Shown in pieces: positions 53,278-62,935 of a DNA stretch of 64,000 nucleotides (the first letter of the stretch is position 1; the number at the start of each line of letters is the position of its first letter). The DNA comes from CAYMSO01 sp964393185 (lineage in GTDB: Bacteria > Patescibacteriota > Dojkabacteria > J137): the NCBI GenBank assembly GCA_964393185.1, contig CAYMSO010000003.1, positions 1 to 64,000 of the forward strand. The letters run 5' to 3'. The notes beneath the pieces were generated by a model that saw only the letters and a program-made list of their open reading frames with translations, was not told the DNA's origin and made no database searches. The position numbers were made by a program, and so were the translations under genes.

Positions 53278-53803
53278 AACCGGAGATACCGGAACAACAC
53301 AACTATTGGGAGGTAGAAGAGTTAATAAATCAGATCCAAAAATTAATTTGATTGGAACACTGGACGAGCTTAACTCTTCTATCGGTTTAGCAATCTCCTT
53401 CAGTAATAAAAAATCAATTTTAATAAAAGATAAGTTGGTCAGAGTTCAAAATGAGTTGTTTGATTTGGGAGTGATTTTTATGAAGATTCCTCAGATTAAA
53501 GAAATACAATTTTTTGAATCAGCTACAATTAAAATGGAAAGAGAAATTGACGAAATCACTGTTAAATTACCTGATCTTAAAAATTTTGTTTTGCCAGGGG
53601 GATCAAAATTAGCTTCTTTTATTCATCACGCTAGAACTGTTTGTAGAAGAGTAGAGCGATTAATGGTTGACTGTAATCAAAAACATAAAATCGATCCTAT
53701 ACTTTTAGCCTATATAAATCGTATGTCGGACTGGTTATTCACTTTGGCCAGGTATGCTAATTTTAAAGATGGAATCGAGGAAATTAAATGGAGTAAGTGG
53801 TAA
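53261..53803 (+). CDS. pduO: Cob(I)alamin adenosyltransferase, PduO/MMAB type
   Basis: A 180-residue protein starting at TTG 53261 inside the end of the DUF6580 gene. KIYTKTGDTGTTQLLGGRRVNKSD is the ATP-binding start of PduO-type enzymes. GTLDELNSSIG, FVLPGG, VCRRVERLMV and INRMSDWLFTLAR complete the family pattern. It transfers the adenosyl group of ATP to reduced cobalamin, making the cofactor that NrdJ needs. This is the strongest functional link between the cluster and the class II reductase. Confidence 0.93.
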   Translation: MKIYTKTGDTGTTQLLGGRRVNKSDPKINLIGTLDELNSSIGLAISFSNKKSILIKDKLVRVQNELFDLGVIFMKIPQIKEIQFFESATIKMEREIDEITVKLPDLKNFVLPGGSKLASFIHHARTVCRRVERLMVDCNQKHKIDPILLAYINRMSDWLFTLARYANFKDGIEEIKWSKW

Positions 53804-53809
53804 TCAAGC

Positions 53810-54367
53810 TTAAAAATCTATTTTTTCTCTTCTAAAATATATTCTCTGAACTCCAAGTAAGTACCCTCTAAGAACAGCCTTTTGAGGAAGATGTTTATCG
53901 GCAATCACTAAAAAATCTTCTATTCTTATGTTATTTTTAAGTAGATAATCAACTATTAAATTTAACTTTTTACTGTAATAGTAATTTCTATACACAAAGA
54001 ATACTAAAATGAATAATGCTATGGTAATTAAGAAAACAATTACACCGTATTTAAAATTAAACGTTGTTAGAGCGGCAAAGGTTCCAGGGATAAATATAAG
54101 GATAGCAGACAAGCAGACAAATAGATTGGTACCTTCATCAAATTCTTTTTCTGCCAAGTTAAGGTATGCTATTAATGCTTTATGTGAAGATGCATTTACA
54201 TTGTAATCACTTTCTAACACCATCAATCTTCCATCCTTATCATATTTTCCCATCCCAGGATGATCTAGTCTCATCTTTTCTGTTTGTTGTTGAATTTTGG
54301 CGTTCTCCACTAAGGCCTCCGCTAAGGTTAAATTCGGTTTATCTTTTTTATCTTCTACCTCGTTCAT
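53810..54367 (-). CDS. Hypothetical two-helix membrane protein
   Basis: A 185-residue protein. A charged soluble N-terminal part (about 95 residues) precedes two membrane helices (FVCLSAILIFIPGTFAAL; VIVFLITIALFILVFFVY) and a short C-terminal domain (NLIVDYLLKNNIRIEDFLVIADKHLPQ). No family recognised. Convergent with the adenosyltransferase. Confidence 0.55.
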   Translation of the reverse strand: MNEVEDKKDKPNLTLAEALVENAKIQQQTEKMRLDHPGMGKYDKDGRLMVLESDYNVNASSHKALIAYLNLAEKEFDEGTNLFVCLSAILIFIPGTFAALTTFNFKYGVIVFLITIALFILVFFVYRNYYYSKKLNLIVDYLLKNNIRIEDFLVIADKHLPQKAVLRGYLLGVQRIYFRREKIDF

Positions 54368-54460
54368 AAGTTATTTTAAGTATTTGAATTATAATTTAAA
54401 CAAGATTTTTGTACAAAAAATTACAGTATATTGATGTATATTTATTAGTTATCTCAACCT

Positions 54461-54500
54461 GAACTTATAAATTTTATTGTATTTTCAGATTTATAAGTTC
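54461..54500. repeat. Inverted repeat in a gene-free stretch
   Basis: GAACTTATAAAT (54461-54472) and ATTTATAAGTTC (54489-54500), 12 bp perfect, 16-nt loop, in the 198-bp gap between two minus-strand genes. No T-tract on the minus side, so it is not a classical terminator; an operator for the downstream gene is possible. Confidence 0.4.
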
Positions 54501-54565
54501 TCTAGATAGACTCTCCAATCGTCAACATTACACAAATTGAAGACACAAATATATTGTTCATAAAA

Positions 54566-55402
54566 TTATTCAATCAATCCCAACTTTTCTAGAGCCTCGA
54601 TAATTTTTTGGTCGACAGGAGAGGTAGTGAGCTTATCTTTATACGAAAGCCAAGTAATTTTTTCTATTTCATTGTCTGGTATAAGCTCTCCCTCAAAATC
54701 ACCCGTATAGCATCTCATTTTAATCATTATGTGTTTACCATGCGCCATTTCGTCAAATTCCCCAATAAAAGTTAAATCTTCCTTTTTTAAATCTACGCTT
54801 AGCTCCTCTTTTATTTCTCGTATTAAGGTTTGTTCATCCGATTCGCCAGCATCTCTTTTGCCTCCAGGAAAGTAATAAACGTCCTTACCTTTTGATTTTG
54901 TGCTTAATACCTTGCCATCTTTTATATATATCCATGCTACTTTATCTACATAAGGCTTGTTGCCAGTCTCCTCGTAATCTCTAATTTTTTGCCATCTTCG
55001 CCCATGTCTCGTCTGCATACCTGCAAACTCAGCTCTTAAAAATTCTCTAACAATCAGAACTGAATCACTACCTCCATAATCTGCATCTAATGCTACTATG
55101 TTTGCATTGTCGTCCACTCTGGCCATCTTAGCATGTTTTTCGGTAAAGCAGAGTGCAGCATATGCGCCTTTAACTTTATTGGCAGCAATAACCATTCCGT
55201 TACCCGATCTACAAATCAAAATACCTTTAGAATCGGGTTCGCTAGCTACTTTCTCGGCTAAATTTAATGCGAAGTCAGGATAATCATCATCAGGATTTAA
55301 TTCGTAAGGACCTAAATCTACTAATTCGAATTCCTGAAGTTCATTTATGATCTTTTGCTTTAATTCAAAGCCGCCATGGTCGGAAGAAATGTAAATTTTC
55401 AT
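54566..55402 (-). CDS. rpiB: Fusion of ribose-5-phosphate isomerase B-like and Nudix domains
   Basis: A 278-residue two-domain protein. Residues 1 to about 140 are RpiB/LacAB: KIYISSDHGGFELKQKI, DDYPDFALNLAEKV, GILICRSGNGMVIAANK and a later DNANIVALDADYGG. Residues about 150-278 are a Nudix hydrolase with box GKRDAGESDEQTLIREIKEEL (GX5EX7REUXEEX; Ser follows where Gly is usual). The first half interconverts ribulose and ribose 5-phosphates, the second cleaves a nucleoside diphosphate derivative. Fusion suggests linked sugar-phosphate and nucleotide clean-up. It is divergent from dnaG. Confidence 0.88.
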   Translation of the reverse strand: MKIYISSDHGGFELKQKIINELQEFELVDLGPYELNPDDDYPDFALNLAEKVASEPDSKGILICRSGNGMVIAANKVKGAYAALCFTEKHAKMARVDDNANIVALDADYGGSDSVLIVREFLRAEFAGMQTRHGRRWQKIRDYEETGNKPYVDKVAWIYIKDGKVLSTKSKGKDVYYFPGGKRDAGESDEQTLIREIKEELSVDLKKEDLTFIGEFDEMAHGKHIMIKMRCYTGDFEGELIPDNEIEKITWLSYKDKLTTSPVDQKIIEALEKLGLIE

Positions 55403-55453
55403 ATTGACAATATATTTAGTGTTAAAATTAATTGATAGTTTATTATAACCAAC

Positions 55454-57193
55454 TTGGCAGATATAGAGCTAATAAAATCCAGATTAGACATAGTAGAAAT
55501 AATAGGTAATAGAATAGAACTAAAGAGAGCAGGAGCTAACTATAAAGCATTGTGTCCTTTCCACCAAGAAAAATCACCTTCTTTTATGGTTAATCCTAAC
55601 TTGCAAATTTATAAATGCTTTGGTTGTGGGAAAAAAGGAGATTTAATCAACTTTCTAGAAGATTACGAACGAATCGAATTTAGGGAAGCTCTTAGAATGG
55701 CTGCCGAAATGGCTGGAGTAGAAATAGATGATTCTCACTATGCCAAGAATCCAGAATTAGAGGCCAAGAAAAAAAGAAATTTAGAAGCCAATGAAATAGC
55801 TGCAAAACTTTATAACTATATATTAAAAACTCATAAGCTTGGAAAACCTGGTCGAGAGTATGCAGCTAAAAGGCATCTTGGCGCGAAAGAAATAGAAAAA
55901 TTTATGTTTGGTTATGCTACTGGAGCGTATGAAAATTTAAAGTCTGTTTTACTAAAACGTGGATTTACCGAAAAAGAGTTAATTGAATTTGGGCTGCTTG
56001 TGGAAAGAAACGGCAAAACAGTAGACAAGTTTAGAAATAGACTAATGCAGCCGGTACGTAATACAAAAGGCGAAATTGTAGGTTTTAGCGGAAGATACAT
56101 TGGAACAAGCGATGCTGCACCAAAATATTTAAATTCACCAGAAACACCGGTTTTTAAAAAAAATGAATTAATTTACGGTCTTTTCGAAGCTCAACAAGAA
56201 ACACGCAACAAAAAATTCATAATCTTAGTAGAGGGAAACTTAGATGTCGTTTCGTCTCATAGAGCGGGAGTAGAAAATACTGCTTGCCCCCTTGGCACGG
56301 CTTTTACAGAAAATCAGGCCAAGCTTTTGAAAAGATACGCAGACGAAATCTTTTTTTGTTTCGACAAAGATACTGCGGGAATTAATGCATTAGTAAGATC
56401 AATAAAAATTCTGGAAGATTTACAAATTCAACATAGGGTAATAGATATTGGTAAATACAAAGACCCAGATGAATTAGTAAGTAATGAACCTGATTTATGG
56501 GTCAAAGTAATTAACGAAAATCAAAATACCTTTGAATATTTAATAGACAAATTTAAACAAGACTATGATCTTGGAACTGCAGATGGTAAGTTTAAGTTCA
56601 AGAATAAGATTCTTCCAGTCATACAATTTATTAAAGATGATGTGGTACGAAGCCATTTTCTTAAAGAAATTTCGATTCTTTTAGAAGTTACACAAGATGA
56701 ACTTAAGAGTAGTATAGGAAATATCAAATCTCAGCAAACAAAACTTAAAATGCAGGATTCTTCCTTAAATGCTGCATCAGAAAAAATTAAAACATTTAAT
56801 GATCATAGAGATTCTAGATCTAGATACTTACTTTCTATAATCATACAGAATCCTAATTTAGATGTTACTTTTATTGATCCTCTTGTATTTGAAAACGAAA
56901 ATTACATAAGGATTTTTAACTTAATTGCTAAGGATACAAAACCCGAAGATTTTGATATAGAGCTTCAAAATACATATGCTGAGTTATCTCTACAAGATAT
57001 TTCTTCTATCGACGACATAAAACAAGAAACAAAAAAAACATATTATTGGCTTTTTAGAGAATTTCTAAAGGATGAATCAATGCGCTTAAGAAAGCTTTTG
57101 GCTGTAAATGAGGATGATCTAGAAGCTTTACGCAGATTCAATGCAATTAATAAAGAAATAAATAGAGTGGAGAAAATTTTGAAAGGTAGTTAA
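55454..57193 (+). CDS. dnaG: DNA primase
   Basis: A 579-residue DnaG starting at TTG 55454. The zinc-binding domain (CPFHQEKSPSF...CFGCGKKGD) and the TOPRIM core (ILVEGNLDVVSSHRAGVENTA, then FCFDKDTAGINALVRSI) are complete; the C-terminal helicase-binding domain is short and poorly conserved. It makes RNA primers at the fork. A TATTAT (55441-55446) starts transcription about 1 bp before the TTG, so the mRNA is leaderless. Confidence 0.95.
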   Translation: MADIELIKSRLDIVEIIGNRIELKRAGANYKALCPFHQEKSPSFMVNPNLQIYKCFGCGKKGDLINFLEDYERIEFREALRMAAEMAGVEIDDSHYAKNPELEAKKKRNLEANEIAAKLYNYILKTHKLGKPGREYAAKRHLGAKEIEKFMFGYATGAYENLKSVLLKRGFTEKELIEFGLLVERNGKTVDKFRNRLMQPVRNTKGEIVGFSGRYIGTSDAAPKYLNSPETPVFKKNELIYGLFEAQQETRNKKFIILVEGNLDVVSSHRAGVENTACPLGTAFTENQAKLLKRYADEIFFCFDKDTAGINALVRSIKILEDLQIQHRVIDIGKYKDPDELVSNEPDLWVKVINENQNTFEYLIDKFKQDYDLGTADGKFKFKNKILPVIQFIKDDVVRSHFLKEISILLEVTQDELKSSIGNIKSQQTKLKMQDSSLNAASEKIKTFNDHRDSRSRYLLSIIIQNPNLDVTFIDPLVFENENYIRIFNLIAKDTKPEDFDIELQNTYAELSLQDISSIDDIKQETKKTYYWLFREFLKDESMRLRKLLAVNEDDLEALRRFNAINKEINRVEKILKGS

Positions 57194-57211
57194 GAAAATT
57201 TTCGCAATTTT

Positions 57212-57244
57212 TAGGGGAATCCCGACATGGTCGGGATTCCCCTA
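57212..57244. terminator. GC-rich hairpin between dnaG and rpmH
   Basis: A perfect 15-bp stem TAGGGGAATCCCGAC/GTCGGGATTCCCCTA with a 3-nt loop between convergent genes. No U-tract on either side. Confidence 0.6.
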
Positions 57245-57262
57245 GTTGATGTACTTATTCAA

Positions 57263-57469
57263 TTACTTCCTTCTTCGCATTCTTTTGTTTTTAGCCATTT
57301 TTGAGTTGAACGCTGCAGTATCTGCAACAGAAAGTTGAGTTCTATTTTTAGCTCTTCTTCGCGCTAATAATCTCCTACCTTTCCAGTTTGCCATTCTGCT
57401 CATAAAGCCAAGCTTCCTAATTCTAGTTATCTTACTTGGATTGTATGTTGGACCTTGTGTTTTAGCCAT
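57263..57469 (-). CDS. rpmH: Ribosomal protein bL34 with C-terminal extension
   Basis: A 68-residue bL34. The core [19 protein letters not shown] and [21 protein letters not shown] matches the family, which normally has about 44-46 residues. Here a seven-residue N-terminal and a roughly 20-residue basic C-terminal tail ([15 protein letters not shown]) are added. The usual neighbour rnpA is not beside it. The tail would lie on the ribosome surface near the exit-tunnel region. Confidence 0.9.
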   Translation of the reverse strand: MAKTQGPTYNPSKITRIRKLGFMSRMANWKGRRLLARRRAKNRTQLSVADTAAFNSKMAKNKRMRRRK

Positions 57470-57558
57470 ATCTTTAAGGAAATCTAACTTTTAAAACCTT
57501 TTTCTATGCTTATGGATTATAATATTAATTAGCGATAAAATCAAAAGAAATCATATGT

Positions 57559-58782
57559 ATGAAGCAAAATAGGAGCATTTCGAGAAAAAAAACAGCTTTA
57601 AGTATACTTTCGATACTTTTGCTACTATTTGCTAGCCTTCTGTTCTTAAAGGCTTATCTTAGCGAGAAACCTTTCGAACTAAATAATTCGATAGATTATA
57701 AAGCTAATGAGCTTAAAAAGTTAGAAACTGCTGCTATTCAAGGAGTAAATTTTAAAAAAGAAAGTTTAAGCCCAGCCACGGAATTTGGTAAAACAATTGC
57801 TACTCCGTATCCGCCCACAGATTTGTCAAAAAACTTGTATCTTAAAGTTACAACCTTGAACGAACAAGTCATAGTTACTTTAAATAATAAGGATGAAGTT
57901 ACAATCATCCATAATCTTCCATTAGATGCCAAACAAGTAGATTTTTATGACGACGAATCTGTAAGTTATGTAAGAAAAGACTTAGATTTTGGTTACGATA
58001 TTCTGTTTACTAAGAAACCATTTCAAAACCCCAGGCGTCTGTTTGAGCTCAACCCAGGGCAAAAATTGTCTAGCAAGTTTTTTATGCCGGCAGAACAAAC
58101 TTTCTATATTTTAATTCAAGATATCAACAACACATCTTTGATTTACAGCTATGCAAACGGACAGCTGACAGAGCTTTACGAAAGCAATTACTTAGAATCA
58201 TCAATGCAAATCATCTCGAAAGTTAAAGATAAGCTTTTCTTTAAAAAAGCCAAAAACTGTTATGTGCTAGATTTGTATATTAAACAACTGGAAGAGACAA
58301 AGTGCGAATTTTCAAATGTAAACGCCGAAGGAATTAATTTTGTAAAGAAAACTAATGAAATAACTAAATATGTTACAAGTAATGAAAGTTTTGCCCGTGC
58401 TTTAGAGTTAGATTCTCTCAAATTTTACGAAAGCTTTCTGTTTAATAACAATAAATTAGTATTTGTAGAAATTGATATTAAGGATTTAAAAAAGCGAAAG
58501 CTTAGAGTAGTAGATCTGTCCACTCCGAATATAACCACAACAGTTTATACCGATTTACCTTTTTCTAATTACTCTAAATTCTTCCCGTTTAATGGAACAT
58601 ATTATTTTTCCTCTCCAAACCTGGCTGATAATAAGTGGGAAAGATTACTCAAAATAGCTCCGGCTCCGTCAAGCTACCCATTAAGCTATAAAGATCCAAA
58701 GGAAGATTTTAAAGAAATAGATTTACCAGGATTAAAACCTATTGATATACAAATAATTTATCCAGAATACTTTCTTAATTGA
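57559..58782 (+). CDS. Hypothetical membrane-anchored beta-rich protein
   Basis: A 407-residue protein. An N-terminal basic tail and membrane helix (TALSILSILLLLFASLLFLKAYL) are followed by repeated beta-strand units ending in aromatic and charged residues (VYTDLPFSNYSKFFPF; FYESFLFNNNKLVFVEIDIKD), suggestive of a beta-propeller. One motif resembles IYSYANGQLTELY in TolB-like proteins. No family recognised. The 3' end overlaps the convergent large gene by 8 bp. Confidence 0.55.
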   Translation: MKQNRSISRKKTALSILSILLLLFASLLFLKAYLSEKPFELNNSIDYKANELKKLETAAIQGVNFKKESLSPATEFGKTIATPYPPTDLSKNLYLKVTTLNEQVIVTLNNKDEVTIIHNLPLDAKQVDFYDDESVSYVRKDLDFGYDILFTKKPFQNPRRLFELNPGQKLSSKFFMPAEQTFYILIQDINNTSLIYSYANGQLTELYESNYLESSMQIISKVKDKLFFKKAKNCYVLDLYIKQLEETKCEFSNVNAEGINFVKKTNEITKYVTSNESFARALELDSLKFYESFLFNNNKLVFVEIDIKDLKKRKLRVVDLSTPNITTTVYTDLPFSNYSKFFPFNGTYYFSSPNLADNKWERLLKIAPAPSSYPLSYKDPKEDFKEIDLPGLKPIDIQIIYPEYFLN

Positions 58783-61700
58783 AGACTTCTCTAATTGAAT
58801 AGCTTCGTTTGGCAAATACATCTCTAAACATTTCTATATATTTGGGATCGTATTTGAATATGTGAGCAGGCTGTAGTTGATTGCCTGGACCGTTTATGTT
58901 TCTGTTAAGCTCAGCGAGTGCACTATACACGCCACCACTTATTAACAATCCATCCCACTTAACATTAAGCTCAGGAGGCACAACTACGCTTCCGCCACCA
59001 GAAATTAAGTATAGATAATAATTCAAGGAAATTCCTGTAACCCCTGAAGTTACCATTTGTCCACCATCTAAGACTCCAAAGTCTAATCTGCGATTTACAG
59101 ATGAAGTGTATTCTACAATTAACCCTGCCCAATTGTGTGTTCCATCTATAGAAAATTTATCTATAAAATTATAAGTTTGATACCGCGTCTTAGGTAGAAA
59201 AAAAGTTGCTTCTTTAAATCCAGCTGTATCAGGATTCCAATCAGTGTTTGTATCTCCCCCACTTAAAAAAACAACTCTTCCTCCAATATAAATATTATTG
59301 TTAGAGTAGTCTATAGAAGTAGCTTCTAGTCTTGTAAAAGGTGCTCCACTACCAGTGTAGCCTGATTTAATTCCTCCTAATGTTCTATTGTATATTAAAG
59401 ATCCAGATGAATTATATTTGTATAAAAATGAATTAGATATATCTGTAGCTAACGTCCCGTAACGTTCGTTAGGATTATAACCCACAGCGTATATATTTCC
59501 CGTATCATCTAATGTTAACGAAGTAACGTGAGTATTTCCATTAGCACCATTGGCAGTAAAATTCCAAGATATTATTCTCGACCAAACAAATCCAAAAGAA
59601 TTCGTTAACTTGATCACAAATCCATCTCTTAGCGACCCACTTCCTCTAGAAGTTTTGTTATCAGTACCTGCTGTAGGATCAACATCTATATTTGTTCCAA
59701 TAAAACTGCCTGCTACGTAAACATTTCCGGAAGAATCTATATCTGCTCCTGCAGTGTATACTTCAATTTGTCCACCAGATAAATTGTCGGCAAATACTGC
59801 ACTTTTAAGATAAGTACCGCTGGTAGTTAAATGCGCTACGAATAAGGTTTTTTTTCTAAAGGACTTTGAATCAACACCCGCAGTTGGATTTAAGTCATAC
59901 CTTAAAATGGTAGAGCTATCAATACTACTCAAATGGCTCAAATTGCCTGTCAGCAGTATATTTGTTCCTTTAACTTTTATAGATTCAATAGTAGGTGTTA
60001 TTACTGTACCCCAAACCGGGCTCTGACGTGTAAAAGTTACTGACCATAATACATTTAGATTTAGATCCATTTTTAAAAGAGCCACGTCTCCCAAGCTGTT
60101 AATTCTTCTAACCACGTACACTGCTGCCCCATCTACTTCAACAAAATAATTTAATGTATATGTATCAGATGGAGAAAAAGTTTTTTGATTAATTTCATTT
60201 CCTGATAAGTCAAAGACTTTAATACTATCTTTATCATTCAATACATACGAATTGCCTGTAGAAGAATCCATTCCATAATCAATAGCTTTAAATGCACTTG
60301 AGCCAAATCCCAAATTTTTTCTCCATGTTTCTGTAGGTTCGTTACTACCTCCACCCGTACTTGGAATGGCATCTAAACCGTTTACATCTGGTTCTACCTT
60401 TATTTCCCCATCTACTATAAAATGCCCCTCTAAAATATCATATAAAGCATTACCAGCATCAGTTTTTGCTACTGAAGACTTTGTTTGTCCTTGTTTAACT
60501 ATTACATTGCCAGCTACTATAAACATACATCCATTAGTACCTAAATCTATAAAATCAGGGTTTAAAGTAAGATTTCCGTTTACAAATATTAATGCTTGAA
60601 TATCACATACTGTACCCTGTTGAATAGTGATGTTGTTGTTTAATAACCATATTTTCTTACTACCAGGAGGCCCTCCTAATCCAGTTGAACTAGAGGAAAG
60701 GTTACCAGATAAAGTTGTTCGTGTTATTGACGTATCTATGCTGGCATTATTCTTGTTTGCTCTATCTAATAAGTGTTCATACCATTTAGTTTTAGTTGAA
60801 CCTGGTGGTAACTTGGTTGCATCATTAAAATATTGATAGATAAATTCGTTAAATCGAGATATAGTTCCACTAGCAATAGTTGTACTTCCAGCTGTGACTG
60901 TATATTGGCTCAGAAAAGATGTTGAGTTATAACCGACATCTGGCAGACTTACTGAAGTATTTGGTATTGTCAGACCTGCAAACCCACCGTTTACAGAAAC
61001 TCCATTAAAAAAGCCCATCATCCACTTAGGGCCTGGGTCATAATCTGTTACTACAACTGTAGATGGTGAGATTGTCGCGCTAGCTATATCTTCAAAGTAA
61101 TTACAAGCTTTATCTTTAACACCAAATTTAAAAGTATAAATGATATTAGGTACTGGTTGTCCTGCAGGTACGTTATATGTTCTTTCTACATTTGTGTTAT
61201 TTATTGGCTCACCATAATAAAGCAAGTTTGAAGGTGAAGGTGGCGATAAGGGGGTACTACTTAAATTATATAGCTGACCTTGAGTGTTATCATTTATACT
61301 AACTCCATTACTATTTGCATATGCATATGTATAAGGTGTATAGCTATAACTTCCTACCCCAGTTAATTTCCAAGACAATTTAAATTGATTTGGAGATGTC
61401 ATTGTAACATTTCCAACATCAAGTAATGATGGTGGGCTAAGAATAGCGTCCCAATCATCTATCGTAATAGTATCTGAACTTTGCCCACCTGCAGAGACAG
61501 CTGATCCATACATACTAAATGTACCACTTGTTTTTATCTTAAGTTTAACATTAAGAGTAACACTATCACCTGTTCTTGTAGCTTTAGTATCTACCCCAAT
61601 AGATTCAATAGTAAAGTTACTATTTACATCCAAATTGCCACCACAGAACCAGTTTGTAGAGCCGGACATCCTCATACAATTATTACTCAGATAGTATTCT

Positions 61701-62929
61701 ACTGTATTTCCAAGACCTCCCTTAGTCAATATTAATTTAATTCTTGCTAGCCTATCTTCCGGTCTATCTGTAGCTGTTATTTTAACAGTTATAGGGTTGC
61801 TAACTCCTGGTCCTCCTGCTATCCCTGCTGTTTTATTACCACAAACATCTCCTAATACTAAAGATTGATTAGGGTCCATTTTAGGTTTATACGGAGTTCT
61901 AAATCTAAAAACAGTTGATGCTGCAGTATATGTTCCATTGCTTTTAGTTGTATACCAACAATAATCTGTTTCACCTTTGATTGTATTTCCATCTAGAAAA
62001 TAATAATTAAATGAAGTAGATTGAGTTTCTTGGAGTTTTACATAGTTTCCAGAGCAACCTTCTGATAGATATAGCGCCACTGAATTTATATTACTAGGGC
62101 ATCCATTTCCCCATCCTCCCGGTGAATTATCCCAATCTAATCTAAGATTACCTGCGGGCATACCTGCAAGTACAGCATTATTTTCAGGACTTAATAGTAC
62201 AGGTGCACCAGGCTGCGTTGGATTACAAATGCAATTACAAGAAGAATTACACACTTGATTGGCCGAGCAATGACTATTATTCTCACACTGCTCAGGTGAG
62301 TTTAAAATCCCATCGCCGCATACAACTGGAGGTGGGAAAATATCATCTACGCATGCCTCCAGAATATCTAACTGTCCTAAATCTATAGATACAACTCTAG
62401 TACAAGCCATAATATCTCCTGCTTGTGGAATAAAACTCAACCACGATCCTAAGTTATTGGTAGTTCTATTAGCACGCTTACTATTCAAAAAAGCAGTATT
62501 ATATCGATTATTTACTAATTCCTGATACGTGGTACCTCTAAAAATAGTTGGTAACCAAGGTCCAGGATTAACCCTATTGACCACACAACTACCACCAAAG
62601 CCAGACATATTGGTTCTACTGTTAAAATTAGCACAACTTTGCAAGTTACCATTGCAATATGTTTCTGTTAATTCCACATCCCCACATGTAGGCTGTACAA
62701 GACATTTCTGCACGTCGCAATCTGTACCTGGTACCAAACATTGTGGATTCTTGCATGTTCCTCCCGAACACACTAAAGATCCATCACATTGATAATCACT
62801 TGTACATACACTAGCAAAGCCACAAGGCAAAGCACTTACCTTTTTACTAAGTACTAAACCAAGTGCAAGTAAAGCTAACATTAGTATGCTCAGTATACTT
62901 AAAGATTTTATTGCAAATTTGTAATTCAC
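58775..62929 (-). CDS. Giant secreted protein with Cys-rich modules and SBBP-like repeats
   Basis: A 1384-residue secreted protein with an N-terminal signal anchor. Residues about 34-110 are Cys-rich (CTSDYQCDGSLVCSGGTC); about 205-240 carries CGDGILNSPEQCENNSHC with eight Cys. An FN3-like stretch (GAPVLLSPENNAVLAG) follows, then Ig-like segments, a FVNGNLTL/FIVAGNVIV beta region near 790-830, and a propeller of SBBP-like repeats from about 880 (SGNVYVAGSF; DDTGNIYAVGYN). The end has a SGGVYSALAELNR motif. It probably binds other cells or surfaces. It follows two small anchored proteins and the rnhB end, spaced like one operon. Confidence 0.72.
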   Translation of the reverse strand: MNYKFAIKSLSILSILMLALLALGLVLSKKVSALPCGFASVCTSDYQCDGSLVCSGGTCKNPQCLVPGTDCDVQKCLVQPTCGDVELTETYCNGNLQSCANFNSRTNMSGFGGSCVVNRVNPGPWLPTIFRGTTYQELVNNRYNTAFLNSKRANRTTNNLGSWLSFIPQAGDIMACTRVVSIDLGQLDILEACVDDIFPPPVVCGDGILNSPEQCENNSHCSANQVCNSSCNCICNPTQPGAPVLLSPENNAVLAGMPAGNLRLDWDNSPGGWGNGCPSNINSVALYLSEGCSGNYVKLQETQSTSFNYYFLDGNTIKGETDYCWYTTKSNGTYTAASTVFRFRTPYKPKMDPNQSLVLGDVCGNKTAGIAGGPGVSNPITVKITATDRPEDRLARIKLILTKGGLGNTVEYYLSNNCMRMSGSTNWFCGGNLDVNSNFTIESIGVDTKATRTGDSVTLNVKLKIKTSGTFSMYGSAVSAGGQSSDTITIDDWDAILSPPSLLDVGNVTMTSPNQFKLSWKLTGVGSYSYTPYTYAYANSNGVSINDNTQGQLYNLSSTPLSPPSPSNLLYYGEPINNTNVERTYNVPAGQPVPNIIYTFKFGVKDKACNYFEDIASATISPSTVVVTDYDPGPKWMMGFFNGVSVNGGFAGLTIPNTSVSLPDVGYNSTSFLSQYTVTAGSTTIASGTISRFNEFIYQYFNDATKLPPGSTKTKWYEHLLDRANKNNASIDTSITRTTLSGNLSSSSTGLGGPPGSKKIWLLNNNITIQQGTVCDIQALIFVNGNLTLNPDFIDLGTNGCMFIVAGNVIVKQGQTKSSVAKTDAGNALYDILEGHFIVDGEIKVEPDVNGLDAIPSTGGGSNEPTETWRKNLGFGSSAFKAIDYGMDSSTGNSYVLNDKDSIKVFDLSGNEINQKTFSPSDTYTLNYFVEVDGAAVYVVRRINSLGDVALLKMDLNLNVLWSVTFTRQSPVWGTVITPTIESIKVKGTNILLTGNLSHLSSIDSSTILRYDLNPTAGVDSKSFRKKTLFVAHLTTSGTYLKSAVFADNLSGGQIEVYTAGADIDSSGNVYVAGSFIGTNIDVDPTAGTDNKTSRGSGSLRDGFVIKLTNSFGFVWSRIISWNFTANGANGNTHVTSLTLDDTGNIYAVGYNPNERYGTLATDISNSFLYKYNSSGSLIYNRTLGGIKSGYTGSGAPFTRLEATSIDYSNNNIYIGGRVVFLSGGDTNTDWNPDTAGFKEATFFLPKTRYQTYNFIDKFSIDGTHNWAGLIVEYTSSVNRRLDFGVLDGGQMVTSGVTGISLNYYLYLISGGGSVVVPPELNVKWDGLLISGGVYSALAELNRNINGPGNQLQPAHIFKYDPKYIEMFRDVFAKRSYSIREVFN

Positions 62930-62935
62930 TCTTTT

